The notes beneath the pieces were generated by a model. That model saw only the letters and a program-made list of their open reading frames with translations, had not been told where the DNA came from and made no database searches. Positions 1 through 7,874 of a DNA stretch of 37,154 nt are shown here, piece after piece. The stretch lies in the NCBI RefSeq assembly GCF_004803405.1, contig NZ_SSXI01000062.1, positions 1,375-38,528 of the forward strand. The letters run 5' to 3'. A program made the translations under genes and the position numbers. This DNA comes from Nocardioides sp. GTDB lineage: Bacteria > Actinomycetota > Actinomycetes > Propionibacteriales > Nocardioidaceae. Position 1 is the first letter of the stretch. Every line of letters begins with the position of its first letter.

Positions 1-492
1 TGGCTGGCCCGGTGGGACGCCACCGCGCCGCCGGGTGCCGACGCCCGGCCCGCCTCCTTTCATGCGCTGGTGAAGCGGCTCGCGAAGGCCGCCCGCCGCG
101 GCACGACGTACCCCTTCGTGGTCGAGGTGGACGGCCAGTTCGCCGGGCAGGTCAGCGTCAACAACATCGTGCGAGGGTCCGCGCAGTTCGCATCGATCGG
201 CTATTGGATCGACCAGGACTTCGCCGGCCGCGGCGTGATCCCGCGGGCCGTCGCCATGGTGATCGACCACTGCTTCTTCGTCGCGGGACTGCACCGGGTC
301 GAGATCTGCATCCGGCCCGAGAACACCAACTCGCTGCGAGTCGTGGAGAAGCTCGGCATCCGCGAGATCGGCTATGCGCCGCGGTTCCTGCACATCGACG
401 GCGAGTGGCGCGACCACCGGATCTTCGCGATCACCAAGGAGGAGGCGCCGCACGGGGTGCTGGCGCGGCTCGAGGGGACGCCGGAGCACTGA
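1..492 (+). CDS. GNAT N-acetyltransferase, RimJ/RimL type (5' partial)
   Basis: The reading frame is open from the first base, so the start lies outside the window; about 163 residues remain. The visible part holds the second half of a GNAT fold: a strand ending in the FAGQVSVNNI region, the SIGYWIDQDFAGRG segment where acetyl-CoA binds, and a C-terminal stretch (RVEICIRPENTNSLRVVEKL) typical of RimJ/RimL enzymes that acetylate protein N-termini. The family role is acetylation of ribosomal or other protein alpha-amino groups in the cytoplasm; the real substrate cannot be read from sequence. The next gene is SepX/GlpR-like, the same order as rimJ-Rv0996 in mycobacteria, which supports the RimJ assignment. 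An internal ATG at 70 exists but would cut away part of the fold, so I do not choose it. Confidence 0.85.
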   Translation, partial: WLARWDATAPPGADARPASFHALVKRLAKAARRGTTYPFVVEVDGQFAGQVSVNNIVRGSAQFASIGYWIDQDFAGRGVIPRAVAMVIDHCFFVAGLHRVEICIRPENTNSLRVVEKLGIREIGYAPRFLHIDGEWRDHRIFAITKEEAPHGVLARLEGTPEH

Positions 493-597
493 TCGCGTCG
501 GCCGCCCATCGCCGAGTCACAACAGTCACAGGAATCAATCTGTGACACACCGATGGACATGCGCCTCAGTCTCGGCTAGCGCTCCTAACCTCTCGGT

Positions 598-1434
598 GTG
601 GACCTGAGCGCACTGATCTTCGTCGCAGTGGCGGTGGCGTGGGCCGTCTACCTGATCCCCAAGGCGCTCAAGCACCACGAGGAGGACGCGGTCAGTCGCT
701 CCGTCGACGGCTTCTCCGACCGCATGCGGGTGCTGGCTCGACGCGAGCCGCTGTCGGCCACCGAGGCCACCCTGGTGCCGGCCGAGCGCACGGCGCCGGT
801 CGCCGATGCCGAGCCGGAGATCGAGGAGACGCCCGCGGCGTCCACCCCTGCGCCGCGTCCGTCTCGTTCCTCCGGTACCGCGGCCCGCGCTGCCGCGCGC
901 CGTCGCCGGGTCTTCAACATCCTGCTCCTCGCGATCGCGGCGGTGGCGGGGCTCGCAATCGGTGCGGTCATCGCGCCGATCTGGGTCGCCGCTCCAGTGG
1001 CGCTGATGGCGGCCTGGCTGGTCGCCTGCCGGTTGATGGTCAAGCGGGAGCGTGCGGCCCGTGCTGCGGCGACGCCCGTGCGCAAGCGGCGTCGCACCCT
1101 CGCCGAGGAGGAGATCGCAGCCGAGGACGGGGCGCACCTCGACGACGGCCGCGACAACACCGAGGAGATCCCGGTGGTCGCCGCCGAGCTCCTCGACGAG
1201 TCCCGGGCCGCGCCGGTCGACCCCGACGCGTGGACGCCGGTGCCGGTCCCGCTGCCGACGTACGTCGCCAAGGCCCCCGCCGGCCGCTCGGTGCGGACCA
1301 TCGACCTCGACTCCACGGGAGTGTGGAGCTCGGGCCGCAACGAGGCCGACTCCCAGCTGGCCCGTGAGGCGGAGGCCCAGCGGGCCAAGCCTGAGGCGCC
1401 GGACGCCGAGCAGCGCCGCGCCGCCGGCTCCTGA
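598..1434 (+). CDS. sepX: Divisome membrane protein SepX/GlpR
   Basis: 278 residues from GTG. Residues 1-21 form an N-terminal membrane segment (LIFVAVAVAWAVYLIPKAL), followed directly by a charged segment with the FSDRMRVLARRE pattern typical of actinobacterial SepX/GlpR. A disordered Pro/Ala-rich linker follows, then two close hydrophobic segments at about residues 103-145, then a cytoplasmic tail. In Streptomyces SepX works at cell division septa, and in Corynebacterium GlpR is the membrane receptor for the gephyrin-like protein Glp; that is family knowledge. No ribosome binding site is visible, but TAACCT at 586-591 lies six bases before the GTG, which suggests a leaderless transcript. 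The upstream acetyltransferase gene matches the known synteny. The long reading frames on the opposite strand here are shadows. Confidence 0.8.
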   Translation: MDLSALIFVAVAVAWAVYLIPKALKHHEEDAVSRSVDGFSDRMRVLARREPLSATEATLVPAERTAPVADAEPEIEETPAASTPAPRPSRSSGTAARAAARRRRVFNILLLAIAAVAGLAIGAVIAPIWVAAPVALMAAWLVACRLMVKRERAARAAATPVRKRRRTLAEEEIAAEDGAHLDDGRDNTEEIPVVAAELLDESRAAPVDPDAWTPVPVPLPTYVAKAPAGRSVRTIDLDSTGVWSSGRNEADSQLAREAEAQRAKPEAPDAEQRRAAGS

Positions 1435-1482
1435 GTCCGCGCCTGACCGAGTGACGGCGCGGCCAGCGGGTAACGCTGGGGG

Positions 1483-1869
1483 ATGAACGAGAGCGCCGCA
1501 GACCGACAGGCCGCCCAGCAGACCGAGCAGCAGGAGAAGAAGTACGGCGACTCGTCCACCGCCGTCTCCAACGACACGCAGTTCGCCGACCCACGGCAGG
1601 GCAGCGACGGGGCGTCCTTCAAGGACGAGGGCGCGTCGGTCGACGAGGCGACGCAGGGCGGGGCCAGCCGCGGCGAGTCCACGGTGTTCGGGGAGCCTGG
1701 GGAGTCCGGGGAGACCGGCGACGCCGCTGACGAGGACGACCAGGACGCCGAGCCGCCCACGCCGACCCAGGAGGAGCCGCCGCTCACCTCGTCCGGCGGT
1801 GACACCGCCCAGACGTCGTACGGCGAGGACCAGGACGCCGAGCCGTCGCAGCCTCCGTACGAGCAGTGA
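1483..1869 (+). CDS. Small acidic, probably disordered protein
   Basis: 128 residues from ATG 1483. The composition is strongly biased: Asp, Glu, Gln, Gly, Ser and Thr dominate, with almost no large hydrophobic residues and no membrane segment. The N-terminal part is Gln-rich (RQAAQQTEQQEKKYG). The short phrase DQDAEP occurs twice, near residues 86-91 and 115-120. I recognise no family. High-GC actinobacteria often carry such short acidic proteins next to division or cell-wall genes, but no function follows from that. The ribosome binding site is weak (a G-run immediately before ATG). A GC-rich hairpin lies just after the stop. Confidence 0.6.
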   Translation: MNESAADRQAAQQTEQQEKKYGDSSTAVSNDTQFADPRQGSDGASFKDEGASVDEATQGGASRGESTVFGEPGESGETGDAADEDDQDAEPPTPTQEEPPLTSSGGDTAQTSYGEDQDAEPSQPPYEQ

Positions 1870-1879
1870 GCGCCTGAGC

Positions 1880-1899
1880 CGGATCCGGATTCGGATCCG
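1880..1899 (+). terminator. Hairpin between the acidic-protein gene and tRNA-Ala
   Basis: The octamer CGGATCCG occurs at 1880-1887 and again at 1892-1899, separated by GATT. The octamer is its own reverse complement, so it forms an 8-bp stem with a 4-base loop. No T-run follows, so this is a terminator-like structure rather than a proven intrinsic terminator. It lies 10 bases after the preceding stop codon and 33 bases before the tRNA. Confidence 0.4.
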
Positions 1900-1932
1900 C
1901 CGAACGGTGGGTGCTACCGTTTCCCCTCGTTT

Positions 1933-2009
<77 letters not shown>

Positions 2010-2056
2010 ACCCGCTGGTCAGAGGCCAGGCCCGGATCCTGAAACAGGAGACGAGC

Positions 2057-2407
2057 ATGGCCTCTCAGCATTTAGTCAGCACAAAGTCGGTCCGTCGGCC
2101 GACCTCCTCGGTCCGTCTGGGCCGCTTTCGGTCGCGCGCGGCAGGCCTGGCGCACCTGGTCTGCATGGAGACCACCACCCACCCCGAGACGGGTCTGGGG
2201 CCCGTCCTCACCCTGTCCCAGCTCGCCGCCCAGCTCGGCGTGAGCGTCCAGACCCTGTACGACCTGCGCAGCCAGGGTCGCGGCCCGCGCGGGTTCCGGG
2301 TCGGCCGCGAGCTCCGGTTCCGGGTGAGCGAGGTCGACGCCTGGCTCGGCCAGCTGGAGGCCGACGACGCCGAGCGGCACCCCCGGCACCCGCGGCAGGC
2401 CGGCTGA
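2057..2407 (+). CDS. Excisionase-like helix-turn-helix protein
   Basis: 116 residues from ATG 2057, chosen because ACAGGAG lies six bases upstream; a later ATG at 2165 lacks a clear ribosome binding site and would give an 80-residue protein. Residues about 48-103 form a MerR/excisionase-type winged helix: LTLSQLAAQLGVSVQTLYDL is the helix-turn-helix, followed by FRVGRELRFRVSEVDAWL, the wing and closing helix common to AlpA/Xis-like proteins. Such proteins bend DNA at attachment sites to steer the integrase towards excision. The stop codon overlaps the integrase ATG (TGATG), so the two genes are translationally coupled. The N-terminal Arg-rich extension is not part of the fold. Confidence 0.8.
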   Translation: MASQHLVSTKSVRRPTSSVRLGRFRSRAAGLAHLVCMETTTHPETGLGPVLTLSQLAAQLGVSVQTLYDLRSQGRGPRGFRVGRELRFRVSEVDAWLGQLEADDAERHPRHPRQAG

Positions 2408-3684
2408 TGCGCACCGGACGGCCCCGCACCCCGATCGGCACCCACGGTGCGATCAACACCCGCCGGGACCGGGGGCGCGTGGTGGCCGAGACCCGGGTCC
2501 GCGATCTGGACGGCCGACTCCGCCAGGTCCGAGCCGCGGCCCCGACCGCAGCCGCGGCGCGCACCCGACTGATGGAACGCATCCGGGAGCGGCCCTCGCT
2601 GCCGAGCGCCGGTGTCCTGCGGCCGACCAGCTCGTTCGCCGAGCTCGCGGATCTGTGGCTGGCCGATCTCGACCTGCGCGACCTCGCTGGGAACACCAAG
2701 GAGAGCTACCGAACCTGCCTGCGGCTCCATGTCCGGCCGACGTTCGAGCACTACGCGCTGGCCGAGGTGACCACCGGCCGGGTCGAGTGGTTCCTGGCGA
2801 AGCAGGCCACGGTCTCGGCATCGCAAGCCCGACAGACCCGGACCTTGTTGAACATGCTGTTCGGCTACGCACTGCGACACGACGCCCTCGCTCGGAACCC
2901 GGTCGAAGGGACGTCCCAGCTGCGCCGGGCCAAGGCCACACCGCGGGCGCTGACGCTGACGCAGATCGCCGCGATCCGCGGGGCCGCCGCCACTTGGCGA
3001 AGCGAACCCGGCCTCCCCGGCCCCAAACCCGATGGCCAGGTCCGCGACATCATCGAGGTCCTGCTCGGCACCGCCATGCGTCCCGGCGAGGTGCTCGCGC
3101 TACGCCCCTGTGACATCGAGGACCTGCCCACGGGAATGATCGCCAGCGTCACCGGCACCGTCGTGCACCTCAGGGGCAGCGGAGCCGAGCGCCAGGACCG
3201 GCCCAAGACGGACGCCTCGGTCCGGCGCATCCCGGTCCCCGAGTTCGCGGCCGCCGTGCTGCGACGCCGGATCGCTGCCATGCCGAGCCATGCCCGGACC
3301 CGGACCATCTTCGCCAGCCGGACCGGGAGCCCGCTCAGCCCGTACAACGTCCGCCGCACCTTCCGGGAGTTCCTCCACCTCGCGGGACTCGGAGGCAGCG
3401 GCATCAGCCTGCGCTGGTTCCGACGCACGGGGGCGACGGTCATCGCGCGTGGCATCGGGACCGACGCGGCCGCCGCATTCCTCGGACACGCCTCCACGGT
3501 GATCACCGAGGGCCACTACATCGAGCCGGACCGAGCCGTCGACTTGACGCCAGCCGATCACCTGGAACGCACGCTGCGGCCCGCCCAGGCGGACGGATCG
3601 CTGCTGACAACCCCTCCGGCGGACCGCGAGGGCGACCTGCTCGCCTCGGTCGACCGCGAAAGCGACGATGACGCCGTCGCCTAG
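2407..3684 (+). CDS. int: Tyrosine site-specific integrase
   Basis: 425 residues. The N-terminal region has a short AP2-like or arm-binding segment, then a SAM-like core-binding domain (about 75-165: FAELADLWLADLDLRDLAGN and following), then the catalytic domain (about 180-400). Visible catalytic residues are Arg in TAMRPGEVLALR, the second Arg in FRRTGATVI, His in AAFLGHAS and the nucleophile Tyr in EGHYIEP. The position that is His in the usual HxxR box is Arg here (LRWFRRTGAT). Family function is integration and excision of the element at a tRNA site. The gene overlaps the excisionase-like gene by one base and lies next to tRNA-Ala. I am confident of the family; activity is uncertain because of the substitution. 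Confidence 0.93.
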   Translation: MRTGRPRTPIGTHGAINTRRDRGRVVAETRVRDLDGRLRQVRAAAPTAAAARTRLMERIRERPSLPSAGVLRPTSSFAELADLWLADLDLRDLAGNTKESYRTCLRLHVRPTFEHYALAEVTTGRVEWFLAKQATVSASQARQTRTLLNMLFGYALRHDALARNPVEGTSQLRRAKATPRALTLTQIAAIRGAAATWRSEPGLPGPKPDGQVRDIIEVLLGTAMRPGEVLALRPCDIEDLPTGMIASVTGTVVHLRGSGAERQDRPKTDASVRRIPVPEFAAAVLRRRIAAMPSHARTRTIFASRTGSPLSPYNVRRTFREFLHLAGLGGSGISLRWFRRTGATVIARGIGTDAAAAFLGHASTVITEGHYIEPDRAVDLTPADHLERTLRPAQADGSLLTTPPADREGDLLASVDRESDDDAVA

Positions 3685-3819
3685 CATCCACACAGGGTCC
3701 ACCGGTCGGGTTCCGCCCCGTAAGGAGTGCGGCGGAACGTGTCGGAGGTGCGCCACGCCAGGCCAGCCGCACCCCGAATCTGCCGCCATCCCCACGTCGC
3801 TAGGCACGGAACCGCCTGC

Positions 3820-5127
3820 TCACAACTGGCGCGCGCCTGGGGTGTCCCGGCTGGTCGGCCGGTGGACGAGAGCGGCATGGAGATCGACCCGGCTCGCGCC
3901 CGGCGACGCCACGTCGGGCTCGGGCCGAGGCCGCAGCTGCTCACGTGCGGTTTTGATGACCGCGAGGTTGGCGGCGCGGGTGACGGGCACGAAGCGCTCG
4001 CGAACCGGGTGGACCAGCCGCCCCTCGCCGCTCACCAGCCGAGGGACGGTCACCCGCTGGACGAACGCCCCGCGCTCGACACCGGTTTCGAGGACATCGC
4101 TGATGCGTTCGTCGATGCGGCGAAAAAGCGTCTGGAAGCCGCCGAGCATCCGCGGACCGATCACGGTGCCGGACGGCAACGCCCTCATTCGGCCGACCGC
4201 GTTCGCGGCCTCAGAGGTGGCGCCGGCCCCATTGCCGAGACTTCCGCCGACGTTGCGCAGCTCGCGCTGGATCCGCGAGAACGTCGCGGTCCGGGCTCGC
4301 CATTGCTCGGCCAGCTCGGGATCGACCCGCTCGGCGTACGGAATGAGTTGGGCGGTGAGCAGGCGCTGAGAGTCCACGATCAGGCGCAGGTTCATGGCGT
4401 TCGGGAACGAGTTCAGGCGGACCAGGAGGTTGTGCTCGGCCTGGAGCACTCCAAGGACTCCCGGCTTGGCCGGCCCCCGGATCGACTTGGTCCGCGGCCG
4501 CCAGCCGGTCTGGTCGACGCTATAGTCGGGCTGCCCCAGGCTGACGTCGAGCGCCGTAGCGAGTGCCGCCCACCCAAGCCGATCGCAGCCAGCGAGCGAC
4601 TCCCAGTCGGGCGTGGTCCGGTAGCGACGATCGAGCACGACCAGTGCTTGGCTGATCGCCGCGACGTCGCCGGCGATAGTTCGGGCCTGGGCTGCGGTGA
4701 GGTGAACCGCAAGGTCGGGCGCAGTGTCGTGCTCGGCAAGTGCCGCGGCCCGTGCCGCCAAGCGCCAGTGCTCGACAACGTCGTTCAAGCTCGACGTCGC
4801 GAGCTCCGTGCTGGACGCGGCCGACGTCGTTGCCTGATCGCGCGCTTGTTCCAGGGCGCGCGCCAGCTCGGTCACTGCCGCGCCATGATCGTTCGTCGCG
4901 CGAAAGGGGTCCGCCGGCTTCTGCGGGATGTTCGAAAACGTGAGCGGCTGTGCCACACGGATGGCTTGCGCGCACCAGACGACGAGCGTGCGCCGAAAGC
5001 GAAGGATCTGCTGCCCGACCTCAGCCCGCTCGACGGGCGAGTCAGCGGCGAGCCGGTGCAGCACCCGGTGCTGGCGCAGGAGCGCAGCCAACTCCGTGCG
5101 CATCTGGGCACCGTTCTCGCCGTACAT
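3820..5127 (-). CDS. Hypothetical helical protein of the mobile element
   Basis: 435 residues from ATG at 5127, which overlaps the stop of the upstream gene by one base (TGATG), so the two are coupled. The frame stays open further upstream, but that part is the shadow of the neighbouring gene. Composition is Ala/Leu/Arg-rich and predicted mostly helical, without signal peptide or membrane segment. A stretch with FRRTLVVWCAQAIRVA lies near residue 55, and a Gly/Ala-rich turn (LRNVGGSLGNGAGATSEAAN) lies near residue 300. I do not recognise the family. It is the last gene of the minus-strand group SSB, DUF4913 protein, small protein, this protein, which points to a role in element maintenance or transfer. 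Confidence 0.75.
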   Translation of the reverse strand: MYGENGAQMRTELAALLRQHRVLHRLAADSPVERAEVGQQILRFRRTLVVWCAQAIRVAQPLTFSNIPQKPADPFRATNDHGAAVTELARALEQARDQATTSAASSTELATSSLNDVVEHWRLAARAAALAEHDTAPDLAVHLTAAQARTIAGDVAAISQALVVLDRRYRTTPDWESLAGCDRLGWAALATALDVSLGQPDYSVDQTGWRPRTKSIRGPAKPGVLGVLQAEHNLLVRLNSFPNAMNLRLIVDSQRLLTAQLIPYAERVDPELAEQWRARTATFSRIQRELRNVGGSLGNGAGATSEAANAVGRMRALPSGTVIGPRMLGGFQTLFRRIDERISDVLETGVERGAFVQRVTVPRLVSGEGRLVHPVRERFVPVTRAANLAVIKTAREQLRPRPEPDVASPGASRVDLHAALVHRPTSRDTPGARQL

Positions 5128-5426
5128 CAGCCGATGTCCAGATCGTGCGGCTCGACGAGCAGCGCCAAGATGAGCTCGACCGAGAGGGGGTCTACTCCGT
5201 AGTTCTCGAGCTCCTCCATGGCGTTGCTCGCGACGGCGAGCAGGATGTCGCGGTCGTCGGTGAGGTCCTCGGTGTCGAGCGCCGGGCAGTCGTCGCCGTG
5301 GACGCGGTCGAGTTCCAGCAGCACCCGCTCGTACGCGGACGACGCCTCGATGGTCAGAGCCCGGTCGGCGAGTGCCGCGACGCACGACCGGGCCTGCGCG
5401 AGGGTCTGTGCGTGAGAGAGAAGCAT
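5127..5426 (-). CDS. Small hypothetical protein
   Basis: 99 residues from ATG at 5426, chosen because the minus strand has AGGAGG about seven bases upstream; in-frame codons further upstream have no such signal. The protein is helical and acidic, ending in DPLSVELILALLVEPHDLDIG. It has no signal peptide or obvious motif. Its stop overlaps the start of the 435-residue protein, so both are made from one message. I recognise no family. A role as a small partner or regulator of that protein is possible but unsupported beyond coupling. Confidence 0.75.
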   Translation of the reverse strand: MLLSHAQTLAQARSCVAALADRALTIEASSAYERVLLELDRVHGDDCPALDTEDLTDDRDILLAVASNAMEELENYGVDPLSVELILALLVEPHDLDIG

Positions 5427-5542
5427 GTTCCCTCCTTCAGGGGTCGGGAATCGACCATGCGCCAGTGATCGCTCTCCGGCCCCGGGCGGCGCGAAAGCTG
5501 TGGACGAACGTGGGCGCGACTCGGCCATGGCACAGATCCGGC

Positions 5543-6079
5543 TCACCCAACGAGTTGCTGATTCGCGATCGCCTCGATCCGGCGACGGCGCAGAACGTCT
5601 TCGCGGACGAAGTCGGCGAAGTCCTTGTTCCGGTCGCGGATCTCGATCTCTCCGCCGGCGTCAGCGGGCAGCTCGCCGGGCCAAGTGGTCTGCCGCGTGG
5701 GCCGGTCGCGGTCGAGCCGAGTGCCGCAGATCGAGACCCAGTCCCGCAGACGGGCGCGAGCCTCGGCGAACTCCCGCATCCAACTGATGGGTGCCGACGG
5801 TGACGCCGACTCGTGGTAGCAGCTGAGCCAGTGGCAGTGCAAGGCCGAGAGTTCCCAGACGAGCTCGTCGTGGCGGTGCCAGTACGGCGGCACGATGTTC
5901 GGCGTGAGCCCGAACGTGCTCTTGAGCCACCTGACCCATTGGTCCAGGTCGTGCCACTCGATCTCGGCCTGCTCCGCGTCCAGCAGGGTCCAGTTGATCG
6001 GAACCGGCGGGCGCTCCAGGAGATCGGTCACGCTGCGGTAGCCGTCCGGCTCGTCGGGCTCGTCCGGGTACGGACTCAT
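5543..6079 (-). CDS. DUF4913 domain protein
   Basis: 178 residues from ATG at 6079. The central part (about 40-125) has the pattern I associate with DUF4913 proteins of actinobacterial plasmids and integrative elements: a Trp-rich WVRWLKSTFGL segment, then IVPPYWHRHDELVWELSALH, then HESASPSAPISWMREFAEAR. The domain's biochemical function is unknown to me. The N-terminus is acidic and Pro-rich. The gene starts 12 bases after the SSB stop, so the two are surely co-transcribed. The family is a marker of conjugative or integrative elements and fits the integrase and TraA remnants nearby. Confidence 0.7.
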   Translation of the reverse strand: MSPYPDEPDEPDGYRSVTDLLERPPVPINWTLLDAEQAEIEWHDLDQWVRWLKSTFGLTPNIVPPYWHRHDELVWELSALHCHWLSCYHESASPSAPISWMREFAEARARLRDWVSICGTRLDRDRPTRQTTWPGELPADAGGEIEIRDRNKDFADFVREDVLRRRRIEAIANQQLVG

Positions 6080-6091
6080 GGCCGAGTCCGA

Positions 6092-6505
6092 TCAGAGACC
6101 GACAGCGGGCGGCTGGGGCACAGCCGTCAGGGACCGGTCAGCGGCGTGCCGGCCGCGCTGGACGACGTAGTCGGTCTTGTTGACGTTGTGCCCGATCTTG
6201 CGGGCCACGAACTCCTCCTTGATGACACTGCCCTCGCGGCCGTCGACCTCGTACTCGTGGACGTAGCCGCTCGCCACGAAGGAGTCGCCCTTGCGGAAGC
6301 GGGCGTAGGTCTCGCGGGCGGTGCTCTCGAAGGCGACCATGTCGTGGAAGGTCGGGTCGAGCTTCGTGAAGCTGCCGTCGACCTCCTTGCGCCACTGCTC
6401 GATGCCGACGCGCATTCGGCAGCACTCGGCGCCGGCCTTGGTGAAGTGCAGCTCGGGTACGGATGCGATGAAGCCGACCAGGCTCATCTGAGTGGGGATC
6501 GACAT
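6092..6505 (-). CDS. ssb: Single-stranded DNA-binding protein (element-borne)
   Basis: 137 residues from ATG at 6505, with a CAGGAG ribosome binding site on the minus strand. It has the OB-fold pattern of SSB: an N-terminal strand MSLVGFIASVPELHFTKAG, the central CCRMRVGIEQWRKEVDGSFTK and HDMVAFESTARETYARFRKGD segments, and the VASGYVHEYEVDGREGSVIK strand pair. The C-terminal tail is short and lacks the acidic DDDIPF-type tip of housekeeping SSB, as is common for plasmid or element copies. Its role is to coat single-stranded DNA during transfer or replication. An IS3 element sits 67 bases upstream of the start and may have replaced the native promoter region. Confidence 0.88.
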   Translation of the reverse strand: MSIPTQMSLVGFIASVPELHFTKAGAECCRMRVGIEQWRKEVDGSFTKLDPTFHDMVAFESTARETYARFRKGDSFVASGYVHEYEVDGREGSVIKEEFVARKIGHNVNKTDYVVQRGRHAADRSLTAVPQPPAVGL

Positions 6506-6604
6506 GAAGACTCCTGACGCCGGCGGCGCCCAGCGCGCCGCGCTCAGGAGATAGGTGCGCTGGCCGCGACTGGGGTCTGCTGCACGAACGGGTGACAGTT
6601 TCGG

Positions 6605-7507
6605 TTAGGCCGCCTGGGTGGCGGTCGGGGTCATGATCAACTCGTATTCGACCGGGGTCAACCGGCCGAGCCCGGCCTGCCGCCGGCGACGGTGATAGGT
6701 GCGCTCGATCCACCGGACGATGGCGATCCGCAGTTCCTCGCGGGTGTTCCAGGTCCTTCGGTCGAGGGCGTTCTTCTGCAGCAGCGAGAAGAACGACTCC
6801 ATGGCGGCGTTGTCGCCGGCGGCGCCGACCCGCCCCATCGACCCGACCATGTCGTGACGGTTGAGCGCGTGGACGAACTTGCGACTGCGAAATTGGGACC
6901 CGCGGTCGGTGTGCAGGACACAACCGGCCACGTCCCCGCGCCGGGCGACCGCGTGGTCCAGCGCGGCGACCGCGAGCCGGGACTTCATCCGTGAGTCGAT
7001 CGAGTAGCCGACGATCCGGTTGGAGTAGACATCCTTGATCGCGCAGACATACAGCTTGCCTTCCCCGGTCCAGTGCTCGGTGATGTCGCCGAGCCACAGC
7101 TCGTTCGGCGCGTCGGCGGTGAACTCGTGCCGGACCCTGCCCTTGTCATCGGTCGCCGCGCACAGGTCGTCGTGGACCGGCGGTCCCGGCTTCTTGCCGT
7201 TCTTCCCCCGCTTCTTCCCGAACGCGGACCACCAGCCAAGCTCGGAGCAGAGCTTCCACGCGGTCCGTTCGGCCATCGGTTCACCGACCTCTTTGGCCTC
7301 ATCGACCAGGAACCGGTAGCCGAACTCGGGGTCGTCCCGGTGAGCGTCGAACAGGGCGTTAGCCCGGTACGCCGCGGTCAGCTCGGCAGCGGTGACCGGG
7401 TTGGCAAGCCAGCGGTAGTAGGGCTGGCGAGCGAGGTTGAGCACCCGGCACGTCACCGCGACGGGGATCCCATCGCCGGCCAGCTCGCGGACGAGCGGGT
7501 ACATCAT
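6605..7507 (-). CDS. IS3 transposase OrfB (DDE integrase domain)
   Basis: 300 residues. The N-terminal HTH_21-like region (PYYRWLANPVTAAELTAAYR) is followed by the retroviral-integrase-type catalytic core. The DDE triad is visible: Asp in LWLGDITEHWTGEG, Asp in VLHTDRGSQFRS, and Glu in AAGDNAAMESFFSLLQKN. The C-terminus ends in the usual TYHRRRRQAGLGRLTPVEYE segment. OrfB is normally made as an OrfAB fusion by a -1 frameshift and cuts and joins DNA strands during transposition. Its ATG overlaps the OrfA stop (ATGA), and a GGGAAAA heptamer lies at the junction. Length is normal for the family. Confidence 0.93.
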   Translation of the reverse strand: MMYPLVRELAGDGIPVAVTCRVLNLARQPYYRWLANPVTAAELTAAYRANALFDAHRDDPEFGYRFLVDEAKEVGEPMAERTAWKLCSELGWWSAFGKKRGKNGKKPGPPVHDDLCAATDDKGRVRHEFTADAPNELWLGDITEHWTGEGKLYVCAIKDVYSNRIVGYSIDSRMKSRLAVAALDHAVARRGDVAGCVLHTDRGSQFRSRKFVHALNRHDMVGSMGRVGAAGDNAAMESFFSLLQKNALDRRTWNTREELRIAIVRWIERTYHRRRRQAGLGRLTPVEYELIMTPTATQAA

Positions 7508-7797
7508 TTTCCCGGCAGATGGGCTTGCGACAGGTAGGCAGCCGCCCGGCGCAGGACCTCGTTCTCCTGCTCGAGGAGCTTGATCCGCTTGTTCGCCTCG
7601 CGCAGTTCCTCAGACCCGTTCGCAGCCCGCCCCGACGGCGACGGCGAAGCCGACTTCCGATCGTCAATGCTCAGCCATCGCTTCAGGCATGACGGCGAGA
7701 TGCCGAAGTCCTTCGCGACCTGAGCCATCGAGGCGTCCGAGTCGCGGTAGACCCGGATCACGTCCTCGCGGAACTCCTTGGGGAACGCCTTCGGCAT
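7504..7797 (-). CDS. IS3 transposase OrfA (helix-turn-helix)
   Basis: 97 residues from ATG at 7797, where the protein begins MPKAFPKEFREDVIRVYRDS, the standard start of this family; an upstream in-frame codon would add ten unrelated residues. Residues 1-50 form an HTH_Tnp_1 domain that binds the terminal repeats. Residues about 65-90 (EELREANKRIKLLEQENEVL) form a leucine-zipper coiled coil for multimerisation. The gene ends at a TGA that follows the frameshift heptamer directly. OrfA alone typically represses transposition, while the fused OrfAB is the transposase. Confidence 0.92.
   Translation of the reverse strand: MPKAFPKEFREDVIRVYRDSDASMAQVAKDFGISPSCLKRWLSIDDRKSASPSPSGRAANGSEELREANKRIKLLEQENEVLRRAAAYLSQAHLPGK
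7507..7513 (-). promoter_or_regulatory. Programmed -1 frameshift heptamer
   Basis: On the minus strand the OrfA codons read CCG GGA AAA TGA, so a GGGAAAA heptamer sits in the X XXY YYZ register required for -1 slippage, directly before the stop. After the shift the ribosome reads ATG ATG TAC, which is the OrfB frame. This would give a Lys-Met-Met-Tyr joint in OrfAB. The same overlap (ATGA) also allows reinitiation. Confidence 0.7.
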
Positions 7798-7874
7798 GGT
7801 GCACATCCTTCCAGCGCCGACACACATCGACGCAGATCAGATGTCACCTATCCGTGCAGCAGACCCGGAGAGGA

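Larger units (their letters stand above)
6573..7866 (-). mobile_element. Complete IS3-family insertion sequence
   Basis: About 1294 bp with two overlapping transposase genes on the minus strand. Imperfect terminal inverted repeats are visible: the left end reads GGGTCTGCTGCACGAACGGG and the right end, read inward on the minus strand, GGGTCTGCTGCACGGATAGG; both then continue TGACA, with two or three mismatches in about 25 bases. No target duplication of three or four bases is visible at the ends. Both frames are intact and the DDE residues are present, so the element may be active. A decayed relative with similar ends lies at 29988-30897 and a lone related end at about 19573-19599. Confidence 0.88.

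Noticed and set aside
3727..5202. A 491-codon plus-strand frame
   Set aside because: It is antisense to the coupled minus-strand genes, which have good ribosome binding signals and overlapping stop-start codons.
4950..5803. Plus-strand frames over the small element genes
   Set aside because: They lie opposite the coupled minus-strand genes and lack ribosome binding sites and recognisable motifs.
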